A stretch of 64,000 nucleotides of DNA. Origin: Bacillus solimangrovi (GTDB lineage Bacteria > Bacillota > Bacilli > Bacillales > Bacillaceae_N). Under the pieces are notes generated by a model. It made no database searches. It saw nothing but the letters and a program-made list of their open reading frames with translations, and had not been told where the DNA came from. Position numbers and translations under genes: made by a program. Shown piece by piece: positions 8,780 through 16,677 of this stretch (positions within the stretch are counted from its first letter, which is position 1; each line of letters starts with the position of its first letter). Location: assembly GCF_001742425.1 (NCBI RefSeq), contig NZ_MJEH01000003.1, positions 1 through 64,000 of the forward strand, read 5' to 3'.

Positions 8780-9448
8780 ATGGGTATGGTTACTATGTCG
8801 ATTCAAGAGGGCCTAAACGAACTCAGTACATTAGAAAAAAGAATTACGAAGGCTTTAACGAGAAGAATTCATTTTGGAGCTGTTGTAATTGGAAGAAAAG
8901 CAGTAAATGGTTATAGCAACAATGAAGAGTTCGAAAAAGACGTTAAATCAACCTATGACTCCGCTCGTGCATTAATCAAGCGTAGAACGTTAATTAAGCG
9001 TGCAATTGTAAAGAAAAATGCAGAAGTTGAAGTGACGATTGGTGGTCAAACGATGACTTTAGCAGAGGCAATCGAAAGAAAAAATTCGATTCATTTTGAA
9101 GAGCAGTTACTTCATGAGATGGAACGCCAATTTACTCAGCTGATGAATGACCTCGCTGAAAAAAAAGAATATTATAGAGATAGACTAGATGACCATCTTA
9201 CAAGATCAGTTGGGAAAGAAAATAAAGAAAAGCTCAATATAAACGAAGATGACCCAATGCTTAAGTTTTTTAGAGATGAAAACGAGCCGAACTTTATCGA
9301 TCCAATTAATTTAAGAAAAGAAATTGATGAGTTAGATTTATCAATTAGTATGTTCAAAGAAAAAGTAGATAATGTTCTTACCGCAGCAAATGTAAAGAAC
9401 GATATTGAATTCGATGATACGTCAGTAGAAGACCTATCTCACGACTAA
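8780..9448 (+). CDS. Helical hypothetical protein (possibly DIP1984-like)
   Basis: A 222-residue protein beginning at ATG 8780, chosen because GAGGAGG lies 9 bases upstream; an earlier in-frame ATG at 8723 has no such site. It is highly charged and almost entirely helical, with a coiled-coil-like tail. The central stretch RTLIKRAIVKKNAEVEVTIG followed by TLAEAIERK resembles the DIP1984/septicolysin-like family, in which a short beta hairpin follows a helix, but I am not sure of this. There are no membrane segments and no operon partners. The function is unknown. Confidence 0.55.
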   Translation: MGMVTMSIQEGLNELSTLEKRITKALTRRIHFGAVVIGRKAVNGYSNNEEFEKDVKSTYDSARALIKRRTLIKRAIVKKNAEVEVTIGGQTMTLAEAIERKNSIHFEEQLLHEMERQFTQLMNDLAEKKEYYRDRLDDHLTRSVGKENKEKLNINEDDPMLKFFRDENEPNFIDPINLRKEIDELDLSISMFKEKVDNVLTAANVKNDIEFDDTSVEDLSHD

Positions 9449-10084
9449 TAAATTTATATTACTTTGCTAATCAATCGTAAACTAGAATCTGAACACGCTC
9501 ACTATAAGCGATATTATAGTACTAATATTAATCTATTAACTTTGATGAATGTTCTAATTGAATTCAAAGCTTACACCTAATAGTTAATACATTAGACCTT
9601 AAATATCAAAGCTCTTAGTGTTCAAAATTCAAGTATCAAGATTTAAAACTCGATTAAAACCAGGTAGTTACTTTATATCGGGAGGTTGTTCATCGTCCCT
9701 CTAGTTTGAGTCCTGGCTGATTGGTTAGCAAATTTATATTTTGAAAAACTAGACTAACTCCAAAGCACCTGTGAAAATGTACAAAGCAAGGATTAGTTAA
9801 ATGAATTAAATATGAAAAAGGCGTGCAAATAGTTTCATGTACGATTCTTCCATTTAGCTCAATAGTGAGGGTGAAATTAATAATACAGTAAGCGCAAATC
9901 AGTTATTTATATGCCAAGTTACGATAAAAGTAGCCCGAAATAAACCACTTTTATCGCATACAATTGATTATTTTGCGTTTCAATTATAAGACTACATTAA
10001 ATTTCGGTATTGGTTCATCGTAGTCGTTAAAACTTAATATTAAAATCCTATAATTTAATTCAAATAAAGTTCTTTTCAAGAAAA
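9449..10084. other. Long intergenic region with one hairpin
   Basis: No credible gene on either strand. A 10-bp stem (CGATAAAAGT at 9922-9931 with ACTTTTATCG at 9947-9956) lies about 130 bases downstream of the minus-strand regulator and may be its terminator. Nothing resembling a signal-peptide-bearing pheromone gene was found downstream of the regulator, where NprX-type genes usually lie. Confidence 0.4.
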
Positions 10085-11353
10085 TCACCCACTATATATT
10101 TTTTTATAAATATGAATTGAATTTTTGTAATAAATAGAAGCTCTTTTATATTTATTAATACTTTCATAATACTCTGCCAATTCTTGAGAGAGGTTTATAA
10201 TATAATCGAACATTTTTTCTTGTTTGAAAAAGGATATTGATTCAATCATAAGCTCTTCATATTCATGAGTTAAACCTCTTAGAAAGAATAACTTTGCTTT
10301 AAGCGACAAGATTCTATAATGATCAATATCGTTCAACTTTTGTCGGTTAACTTGTGAAAATAAGCGTTCTACTTCTAATAAATTTTCGATTTTTAAATAA
10401 ACTTTGATTAATACGATGATTGAATTTACATAACTTTTTTTATTAGGGGATTTCTTTTTGATTTCTACGGCTTTATTTAAGTAATAAATTGCTTTCATAT
10501 AATCATTATACTTAAGGTAGATTGTCCCTAAATTGTGATAAGTTTTTCCAGTAATCTCTAAGTCATCGATGGGAATTTGAAAAATTTTTTTTAATTGCTC
10601 TATCGCCTTTTTATTTTCGTATTTTTCTGAATATATGATCCCTAAGAAGTTATACACTTCTCCAATACTATCCCACGCATGTTCTTTATAATAAATATCT
10701 AAGGAATATTTACAGAACACCTCAGCGTTTACTAAGTCTTTTAGCCTCCAGTAATTCAATGCAATGTTATGTTGGATATTGGCTCTTTTTATTTTTTTAG
10801 AAAGTGATAACATATCCAAAAGTCTATGAAAATACTGATTACTGATAAGATATTCTTTTCTGTAAAAATAATTTAAAGCTAGCACATTGATATAGATTCT
10901 CTTTATTTTATTTGGAGTATTTTCTAAATCTTCCTCTGTAATAAAATTATCTAAACGATAATATAATTCTTCTGCTTTTCCGAAATCTAGTTTATAGAAC
11001 ATATAGATCGAGAGTAGATAAAAATATAATTCTTGTTGAATTGAAGGAATATAGACATGACTTTTTTTTATTTCTTCATAATGTTTTTCTGCTGCTTTTA
11101 AATTTGTTTCTATTAGCTTATTAAAATACTCCAACTCTGTTTCTAACTGGTCATTTATTGATTTATAGTTCAACAAGTATTCAGTGGGAACATGAAGTTT
11201 TTTAGACAATAAATGTAAAATATCTTCGCGAGGAATATATCTTCCCTTTTCTATATTACTTAAGTGCGATTCAGAAATAATTTCTCGTCCCAAGTAAGAT
11301 TGCGATAGATCCATTCCTTTTCTTAACATTCTTATTCGTCTTCCGATATGCAT
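10085..11353 (-). CDS. NprR-like RRNPP transcription regulator (HTH plus TPR)
   Basis: A 422-residue protein, close to the usual length of NprR. Residues 1-65 are an XRE-type helix-turn-helix (IGRRIRMLRKGMDLSQSYLG, then SHLSNIEKGRY). The rest is a run of tetratricopeptide repeats, the peptide-binding part of RRNPP quorum-sensing regulators. It is divergent from the 11-residue peptide/ThiF/MFS operon, so it probably controls that operon from the 221-base shared promoter region, which contains a 12-bp inverted repeat. Its inducing peptide is not evident nearby. It might respond to the operon product or to a pheromone encoded elsewhere. Confidence 0.8.
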   Translation of the reverse strand: MHIGRRIRMLRKGMDLSQSYLGREIISESHLSNIEKGRYIPREDILHLLSKKLHVPTEYLLNYKSINDQLETELEYFNKLIETNLKAAEKHYEEIKKSHVYIPSIQQELYFYLLSIYMFYKLDFGKAEELYYRLDNFITEEDLENTPNKIKRIYINVLALNYFYRKEYLISNQYFHRLLDMLSLSKKIKRANIQHNIALNYWRLKDLVNAEVFCKYSLDIYYKEHAWDSIGEVYNFLGIIYSEKYENKKAIEQLKKIFQIPIDDLEITGKTYHNLGTIYLKYNDYMKAIYYLNKAVEIKKKSPNKKSYVNSIIVLIKVYLKIENLLEVERLFSQVNRQKLNDIDHYRILSLKAKLFFLRGLTHEYEELMIESISFFKQEKMFDYIINLSQELAEYYESINKYKRASIYYKNSIHIYKKIYSG

Positions 11354-11456
11354 GTTATTCTCACCAACCTTTTATGGATTATCTAGTTCCCATTAATTAA
11401 ATATAATACCAATACATTGAATTTATAAATACTTTTGTAAAAAAGCAATAGTTCAC

Positions 11457-11486
11457 TATTTTTCACTATTTAATTAGTGAAAAATA
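11457..11486. promoter_or_regulatory. Candidate operator in divergent promoter region
   Basis: TATTTTTCACTA and TAGTGAAAAATA form a perfect 12-bp inverted repeat with a 6-base spacer. An extra half-site TTCACTATT directly precedes it. It lies about 50 bases upstream of a TATAAT (11538-11543) that lacks a good -35 box, which fits an activator-dependent promoter for the peptide operon. Binding by the divergent NprR-like protein is inferred. Confidence 0.55.
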
Positions 11487-11574
11487 CTAAAGTTATTGTG
11501 TTAGTTTCTAAGTATTCTAAACATTCATTTAATATATTATAATAAGTTCATAAGTTGAGAGGGGGTAACAAATT

Positions 11575-11610
11575 ATGGTTAGAATTGAATACCGTGCTGG
11601 TGATCGCTAA
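11575..11610 (+). CDS. 11-residue precursor peptide, MccA-like by context
   Basis: An ATG with AGAGGGGG 7-8 bases upstream opens an 11-codon gene for MVRIEYRAGDR. It is followed by a hairpin terminator, a 62-residue ORF, a ThiF/MccB-like enzyme and an MFS exporter, repeating the layout at 3686. MccA peptides are 7 to about 20 residues and end in Asn; this one ends in Asp-Arg. Possible explanations are that the Asp is the modified residue after Arg removal, that Arg is itself the acceptor, or that the chemistry is not microcin-C-like. The start, ribosome-binding site and context are clear; the product structure is not. Confidence 0.6.
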   Translation: MVRIEYRAGDR

Positions 11611-11626
11611 TTGAAGAGTATATTAG

Positions 11627-11661
11627 AAAAAAGGAAGATTCTATTGTAATCTTTCTTTTTT
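11627..11661 (+). terminator. Hairpin after the 11-residue peptide gene
   Basis: A 14-bp stem with one G-T pair (AAAAAAGGAAGATT with AATCTTTCTTTTTT) and a 7-base loop, running into T residues. It is probably a leaky terminator that raises peptide mRNA over enzyme mRNA, as in microcin C operons. Confidence 0.75.
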
Positions 11662-11695
11662 CTTTCTTTAAACCTAATTGAAAAGAGGAATTAGT

Positions 11696-11884
11696 ATGGT
11701 TACCGATAATAAATCAAATGCTACATATAAAAATAGTGCTAAAGAAAAAACGATCCAAGAAAAGGACAATACTAGAAATTATTCTGTGCATTCTTATAAT
11801 CAAGAACACAATTTAAAGAAATATCTCAGTATGGAGTCTTCTCATTTTCCAAACAATCGATTAATACCTCCCTCATTAAAATAG
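11696..11884 (+). CDS. 62-residue ORF of unknown function inside the second ThiF operon
   Basis: It starts at ATG 11696 with AGAGGAA 6 bases upstream and ends 45 bases before the ThiF gene. The protein is hydrophilic, rich in Asn, Lys and Ser, with no signal peptide or cysteine, and ends in a Pro-rich tail (NNRLIPPSLK). There is no counterpart in the first ThiF operon. It could be an additional precursor, a leader or an accessory protein, or a non-coding stretch. The ribosome-binding site and position favour a real gene, but codon evidence is weak for such a short frame. Confidence 0.4.
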   Translation: MVTDNKSNATYKNSAKEKTIQEKDNTRNYSVHSYNQEHNLKKYLSMESSHFPNNRLIPPSLK

Positions 11885-11929
11885 CTTCAATAACGATATA
11901 AATAATAACCATAGCAAGGAGTTTGAATA

Positions 11930-12919
11930 ATGGACGAAATAAGATTGAAAAAGACCCTTCAGCCTGTGGAGAGAGATGGGAAAATTTATTTTGGGGTTGG
12001 ACAACCTGGTTTAGAAAGAACGATTGACAGTAGTGAAGAAAATAAGAGATTTCTAAGGTTTTTAAATAAGGAAATCGATAAAGAAAATTTAAATTTATCA
12101 CAATCAGCAATAGATGAAAAAATGTCTTTTTTTGAACGGAATGGTCTATTAACTACGAATAATTATCAGAAAGAGTATAGGTATTCTCGAAATCTTAATT
12201 TCTTTGAATGGATGGATACAACAGATAATATTGATCCACAAAAACATCAAGATCGATTATCAGAGGCAACTATATTAGTTGTTGGGCTTGGCGGAATAGG
12301 AGCCAATGTATGTGAGATTTTAGTTAGGTTAGGTGTATCTAAGTTAATAATTTTAGATAATGATGTGGTAGATGAATCGAACTTAACAAGGCAAGGTACA
12401 TACTTTGAAGAGGATATTGGAAGGTTGAAGGTTAATGTTGTCGAGAAATATTTAAGGAAAATAAACTCGAAAATTGAGATTGAAAAAGTTAATACTTTTC
12501 TTGAGACAAAAGAAGATTTAAGATCGGTCTTTGACACTTATCAATTTGATTTATCAATCTGTTGTGCAGATATACCTAAAATAATAATTGATAGTTGGTT
12601 TGATGAGTTATCTATAGAATATAACAGACCATTTGTAGCAGGTTCCTATGCTTCCACCGTCATAAACACATTTTGTATGCATCCAGAGAAAACAATAACT
12701 AGCTCTCAGTTGTACGGTGAAAGAGGTGCGACAAGAGAACAACTACTTGATGATATTTCGTTTCCTACTAGCGTAATTGCACCTGTGACCTTTATGGCAG
12801 CAGGACTTATCGCATATCAAGTGCAATCTGTTATTACTGGATTAAATTATAAAGAACAAGCTGTTCAAATTGATATCTTTAATTGGAAAGTGTATGAATA
12901 TGATCTTAGCAAAAAATAG
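11930..12919 (+). CDS. ThiF/E1-like peptide-adenylating enzyme, MccB-like
   Basis: A 329-residue protein with AAGGAG 8 bases before the ATG. Residues 1-90 look like a short peptide-binding N-domain. The ThiF/E1 domain follows, with G-x-G-x-x-G at residues 119-124, then LDNDVVDESNLTRQ (ATP-contacting Asp and Arg), KVNVVEK and a CCADIP magnesium-binding stretch. No zinc Cys pairs are present. It differs clearly from the enzyme at 3831, so the two operons are not a recent local duplication. The predicted role is to activate the C-terminus of the 11-residue peptide. Its 3' end overlaps the exporter gene, showing translational coupling. Confidence 0.8.
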   Translation: MDEIRLKKTLQPVERDGKIYFGVGQPGLERTIDSSEENKRFLRFLNKEIDKENLNLSQSAIDEKMSFFERNGLLTTNNYQKEYRYSRNLNFFEWMDTTDNIDPQKHQDRLSEATILVVGLGGIGANVCEILVRLGVSKLIILDNDVVDESNLTRQGTYFEEDIGRLKVNVVEKYLRKINSKIEIEKVNTFLETKEDLRSVFDTYQFDLSICCADIPKIIIDSWFDELSIEYNRPFVAGSYASTVINTFCMHPEKTITSSQLYGERGATREQLLDDISFPTSVIAPVTFMAAGLIAYQVQSVITGLNYKEQAVQIDIFNWKVYEYDLSKK

Positions 12920-14117
12920 TAATTTTAGGATGTTAGTATTTGGTAGGGTATTAACAAACTTTGGAGATAGCGTTTATACGATAACTCTAATGTATATTGC
13001 GGTTTCGATTTACGAGTTAGGTGTTAGTTCTCTTGCTCTGTTTGGTTTAGTTGCTTTTCTCCCATCATTAGTCAGCTTTTTATTTGGACCATTTATTGAT
13101 AAATTTAGTAATAAAAAGCTATTATTAATTGCACTAGAAGTGTTGCATTTTCTAACACTAATAGGAGTGCTAGTTACCGTATATTATCAACTAGATTATT
13201 TATTTTTGTTAATTCTACATGGAATATTTTCGTTTGCTAATACTTTAATTTATCCTACTCAATCAAGCTTTGTCCCTGAAATACTAAATAATAATAAAGA
13301 TGAAATATCAAAATCCGTTTATATAATGAATGTTACGAATAATATAACCAATATTTCTTCAAATTTTATTGCGAGTATCATCCTTATCTATATTTCAGTT
13401 GTAGGGATATTAGCAGTTGATGTTTTTGTATTTTTTCTTTCAATCCTCTTCTTCTTAAAGATTTCTAATAATAGAATCACAATGAATAATAAGAAAGTGG
13501 AAGATACAGATTTTAAATCAAGCATCAAATATTCATTTAAATACTTTTGGAGTCAAAAAGAACCTTCTAGAATTGTTGTAATGGAAGGAATATTAAGTGG
13601 TTTAACGACTATGATCATGAGAATTATAGGCATATACTTAGTAATCATTAACGTTGGCGTCGAATACCTAGGAGTTTTACTAGCCTTCCAGAGAGGGGCG
13701 GAAATGCTAGGTACTTTAATTTCTGCAAAGATAAACATGGCATATAAGAATTTTTTTATGGTAGATTATCTGGTGTCAGGAATATCAATTATTATGATTG
13801 TATATGTTGAAAATGTTGTAGCTAAATTAATCTTGTTCTCATTAACTTTTTTGTTTATAGGAATGTCAGGTACCGTGTACGGAAAGATGATTTACGAATA
13901 CTATGAACCTCAACATTTAGCAAAAGTATCGACTGTTATTTATACGATTTCTTCAGTTGCAATTGTTGCTTGCATGGTTATCCCAATGGTTTATAAGGAC
14001 ATAGAAAATCTTATATTAATAACTGGGATTATTACAGTTCTATTTGGATTATACTTATTGCTGTTCGAGAAGACTAACGTCATAGCCCCTGAAAGAGCTC
14101 TGTCAAAAAATGCATAG
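12900..14117 (+). CDS. MFS exporter, MccC-like by context
   Basis: About 405 residues and 12 membrane helices of the MFS_3 type; FGRVLTNFGDSVYTITL in helix 1 and DKFSNKK in the motif A loop are recognisable. ATG 12900 is preferred because GGAAAG lies 10 bases upstream; in-frame starts at 12870 and 12894 are alternatives. In all cases the gene overlaps the end of the ThiF gene. It is the likely exporter of the modified peptide and the only candidate for self-protection in this operon. Confidence 0.8.
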   Translation: MILAKNSNFRMLVFGRVLTNFGDSVYTITLMYIAVSIYELGVSSLALFGLVAFLPSLVSFLFGPFIDKFSNKKLLLIALEVLHFLTLIGVLVTVYYQLDYLFLLILHGIFSFANTLIYPTQSSFVPEILNNNKDEISKSVYIMNVTNNITNISSNFIASIILIYISVVGILAVDVFVFFLSILFFLKISNNRITMNNKKVEDTDFKSSIKYSFKYFWSQKEPSRIVVMEGILSGLTTMIMRIIGIYLVIINVGVEYLGVLLAFQRGAEMLGTLISAKINMAYKNFFMVDYLVSGISIIMIVYVENVVAKLILFSLTFLFIGMSGTVYGKMIYEYYEPQHLAKVSTVIYTISSVAIVACMVIPMVYKDIENLILITGIITVLFGLYLLLFEKTNVIAPERALSKNA

Positions 14118-14200
14118 TTTAATCTGACCAGACCTTATTATTATGAGGATATAGTTTATGTGTATACGTTGAAAAAACAATCAAATAAAATAACTATTAA

Positions 14201-14250
14201 AAGTATACATAACCACAATGTTCTTTTAGATAAAGTGGTTATGTATACTT
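14201..14250 (-). terminator. Terminator for the minus-strand aminotransferase gene
   Basis: A perfect 16-bp stem (AAGTATACATAACCAC with GTGGTTATGTATACTT) around an 18-base loop. A T run follows on the minus strand only, so it mainly ends transcription arriving from the aminotransferase side, though it may also stop the exporter transcript. Confidence 0.7.
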
Positions 14251-14345
14251 CACGAATATTTTCCTTAATAGGTTGCATATTTAAAAAGATGCGGCTGATT
14301 TAATTATTCTACTCATTTTTTTATCACAAACATCCTACTGTTCAC

Positions 14346-15806
14346 TCAAACTCCCACACCTTCAATATTCTGAAAAACTCGCTCAAAACGTTCAAGTGCA
14401 TCATCAATGACATCATCAGTATCTGCTAAGCTCGTATATAGTCTGCTTCCTGCAAGCGAGACGATACCCTCCGCCATATAAGCAGCACCCATTTCCTCCA
14501 TCATATGTTTTCGCTTTTTTATTTCATCAAGAGCACTAAAGATATTAAGTCCTAGTTTTACAAACATTGCAGCAGCTGTTTCGAGGTGGCAAATTGAACC
14601 TTGGTTATAGGCAACGAATGGGAGCTTATATTTAGCGATTAGTTCATTCAGTCCGTTCGTTAATCGATCACCAGCTTTTCCAGCAATTTTACAAGCATTT
14701 GTTTTCTCGATTTCTAATATCGTATAGTAGCCTGCGAGTGCACTTAACGGATTTGCGGCGAGTGTTCCACCGACATACGCTCGTTTTTTTCCACTTTCCA
14801 AACCAGCGGCAAGTCGTTCGATTAATTCTCTGCGACCACCAATACCACCTGCGGCTGGATAACCACCAGCTATCACCTTTCCAAATACTGTTAAGTCAGG
14901 TTTCACATCGAAATAACCTTGAGCACCGCCTAATCCCATCCGAAACCCTGTTACAACTTCATCAAATATAAGCAGTGTGTCAAATTCATCACAGAGCTTT
15001 CGAACTTCACGATTATAATCTTTGTAAATTGGTCTTGTGCCACTCTCTGGTCCAACTGGTTCAACGATCACACTAGCTGTTCCACCCATGAGCTTATTTC
15101 TTTGCAATTGCCTGCGTAATGCACCTAAGTTATTCGGTTTTACTTCTTGTGTATGTCTCGTGCTCGCTCGTGGAATTCCGTGTGCTTCAAATCTACCTGT
15201 TCCAGGAATTTTTAACCCGTAAACCATTTGGTCACTCCAACCGTGATATGCACCACCAATTTTGATGACCTTCTTCTTGCCTGTTGCGAGTCGTGCAATT
15301 CGAATTGCAGCCATGACAGCTTCTGTACCACTGCCGAGCATGCGAAACATTTCAACAGCAGGCATATGTTTATTAATTAATTTAGCAATCTTGTATTCAT
15401 ATTCGTGAAATAATCCAGTAACTGGCCCGCAATCATTTAACAAGTCAATTACTTTTTCTCGAACTGGCTCGTAATTGTTGCCTAATATAATCGGTCCGCC
15501 AGATTGAAGGAAGTCGATATACTTGTTCCCATCAATATCCCACAAGTACGCACCTTCAGCCTTGTTCATGACAAGAGGGTACGGGTAATTAAAGGCTAAG
15601 TTATGCTGTACACCCCCGGGAATATATTGTTTTGCTTCTGTGATCATTTCTTTTGATTTACGACATTTGTTATCAAAATAATCGAGGTATTGCTGCATGG
15701 CGTTGCGTTTAATGGGTCGCATTGGCTGTTGCATTAACTGATCAAGCTTATTATAGATGTCTTTTGTATCGTGCCAAGTTGAAATTGCAAATCCTTTCGT
15801 TTCCAA
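14346..15806 (-). CDS. Class III aminotransferase, glutamate-1-semialdehyde aminomutase-like
   Basis: A 486-residue PLP enzyme of aminotransferase class III. Recognisable parts are the YIPGGVQHN and LWDIDGNKYIDF N-terminal strands, GSGTEAVMAAIRIAR for cofactor phosphate binding, LLIFDEVVTGFR with the pyridine-contacting Asp, and FGKVIAGG with the Schiff-base Lys. It carries about 50 extra N-terminal residues compared with HemL. Because it sits with a TetR regulator and opposite a sugar kinase and class II aldolase, it is more likely a catabolic transaminase than the haem enzyme. It lies 12 bases downstream of the TetR gene, presumably in one operon. Confidence 0.8.
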   Translation of the reverse strand: METKGFAISTWHDTKDIYNKLDQLMQQPMRPIKRNAMQQYLDYFDNKCRKSKEMITEAKQYIPGGVQHNLAFNYPYPLVMNKAEGAYLWDIDGNKYIDFLQSGGPIILGNNYEPVREKVIDLLNDCGPVTGLFHEYEYKIAKLINKHMPAVEMFRMLGSGTEAVMAAIRIARLATGKKKVIKIGGAYHGWSDQMVYGLKIPGTGRFEAHGIPRASTRHTQEVKPNNLGALRRQLQRNKLMGGTASVIVEPVGPESGTRPIYKDYNREVRKLCDEFDTLLIFDEVVTGFRMGLGGAQGYFDVKPDLTVFGKVIAGGYPAAGGIGGRRELIERLAAGLESGKKRAYVGGTLAANPLSALAGYYTILEIEKTNACKIAGKAGDRLTNGLNELIAKYKLPFVAYNQGSICHLETAAAMFVKLGLNIFSALDEIKKRKHMMEEMGAAYMAEGIVSLAGSRLYTSLADTDDVIDDALERFERVFQNIEGVGV

Positions 15807-15818
15807 AGAAAACCCCCC

Positions 15819-16415
15819 TTATTCTTCGGTAATTCCGTTAAAGATCAGTTCTAACATGTTACTTAATTCCGTAGTCGTACCGACATTAACATCGTCTTCA
15901 AGCCAACGAAATAAGATGCCATAATAACTACCCATGATTAACGTAACAATTTCACTTTGATTAACCGCTTGCTTAATTTCACCATTTTCCTGACCTTCTG
16001 TAATCAATTGTTTTAATATATTTCTAATCTTTAAGTATGGGGTGTCTTGCTCGTTTTGATTCATGATCGATGTGAATACGACGCGTCCGGTAAGTTGTAA
16101 GTAGGGGGCAGAATCTTCTAGAAGTCGTGTCATGATGAGTTTAATTTTTCCAAAGGTATGTGTGGAGTGATAGTGTGGCTCATCCATTAACTGTAATACA
16201 TCTGTTATTTCTTCTTCAGCAATGCCGATTAACAAGCTTTCTTTATTAGGAAAGTGTTTGAAAAAAGTACTCTTTGCGATATCTGCCATTTCCGTAATGT
16301 CTTCAATAGACGTTTGTTCATAGCCTTTATCTCTGAATAAATAACGTGCAGACTTAAGTATATTTGCGGTTGTCTTCAACTTTTTACGTTCTCGACGTGA
16401 TACAGGTAAGTTAAT
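15819..16415 (-). CDS. TetR-family regulator, probable ATT start
   Basis: A TetR-type N-terminal helix-turn-helix (ANILKSARYLFRDKGYEQTS, then IAKSTFFKHFPNKESL) followed by a ligand domain of about 130 residues. The first standard start in frame is TTG at 16379, but it has no ribosome-binding site and would omit the basic arm SRRERKK usual in TetR proteins. An in-frame ATT at 16415 lies 5 bases after a perfect AGGAGGAG, and no other start lies between. I therefore infer ATT initiation, or a mutated ATG. It probably represses its own operon and possibly the divergent kinase and aldolase genes. Confidence 0.7.
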   Translation of the reverse strand: MNLPVSRRERKKLKTTANILKSARYLFRDKGYEQTSIEDITEMADIAKSTFFKHFPNKESLLIGIAEEEITDVLQLMDEPHYHSTHTFGKIKLIMTRLLEDSAPYLQLTGRVVFTSIMNQNEQDTPYLKIRNILKQLITEGQENGEIKQAVNQSEIVTLIMGSYYGILFRWLEDDVNVGTTTELSNMLELIFNGITEE

Positions 16416-16677
16416 ATGTTCTCCTCCTAGTGACTCAAAGTAAAGATATTACATATCAATCTATTGTTATTGTAATGAGGAAAACTGAAATTTAGTACAA
16501 TTATATACTTGATTAATAAATCGGACTAAAGTTTCCTTTCGTGAATATATTAGTTTAATAATACGAATTGTATGGTTTGCATCGTGTTGAAAAAGCACGA
16601 ACTCGCCTGTTATTAACGAGTGTGCAGATTGTCCTAAGCAGGTTTTATCTTCATTATTGTATGAATGGAGGTTTTAA

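Noticed and set aside
9449-10084. NprX-like pheromone downstream of the NprR-like regulator
   Set aside because: Searched on the minus strand after the stop codon; no frame with a signal-like N-terminus was found.
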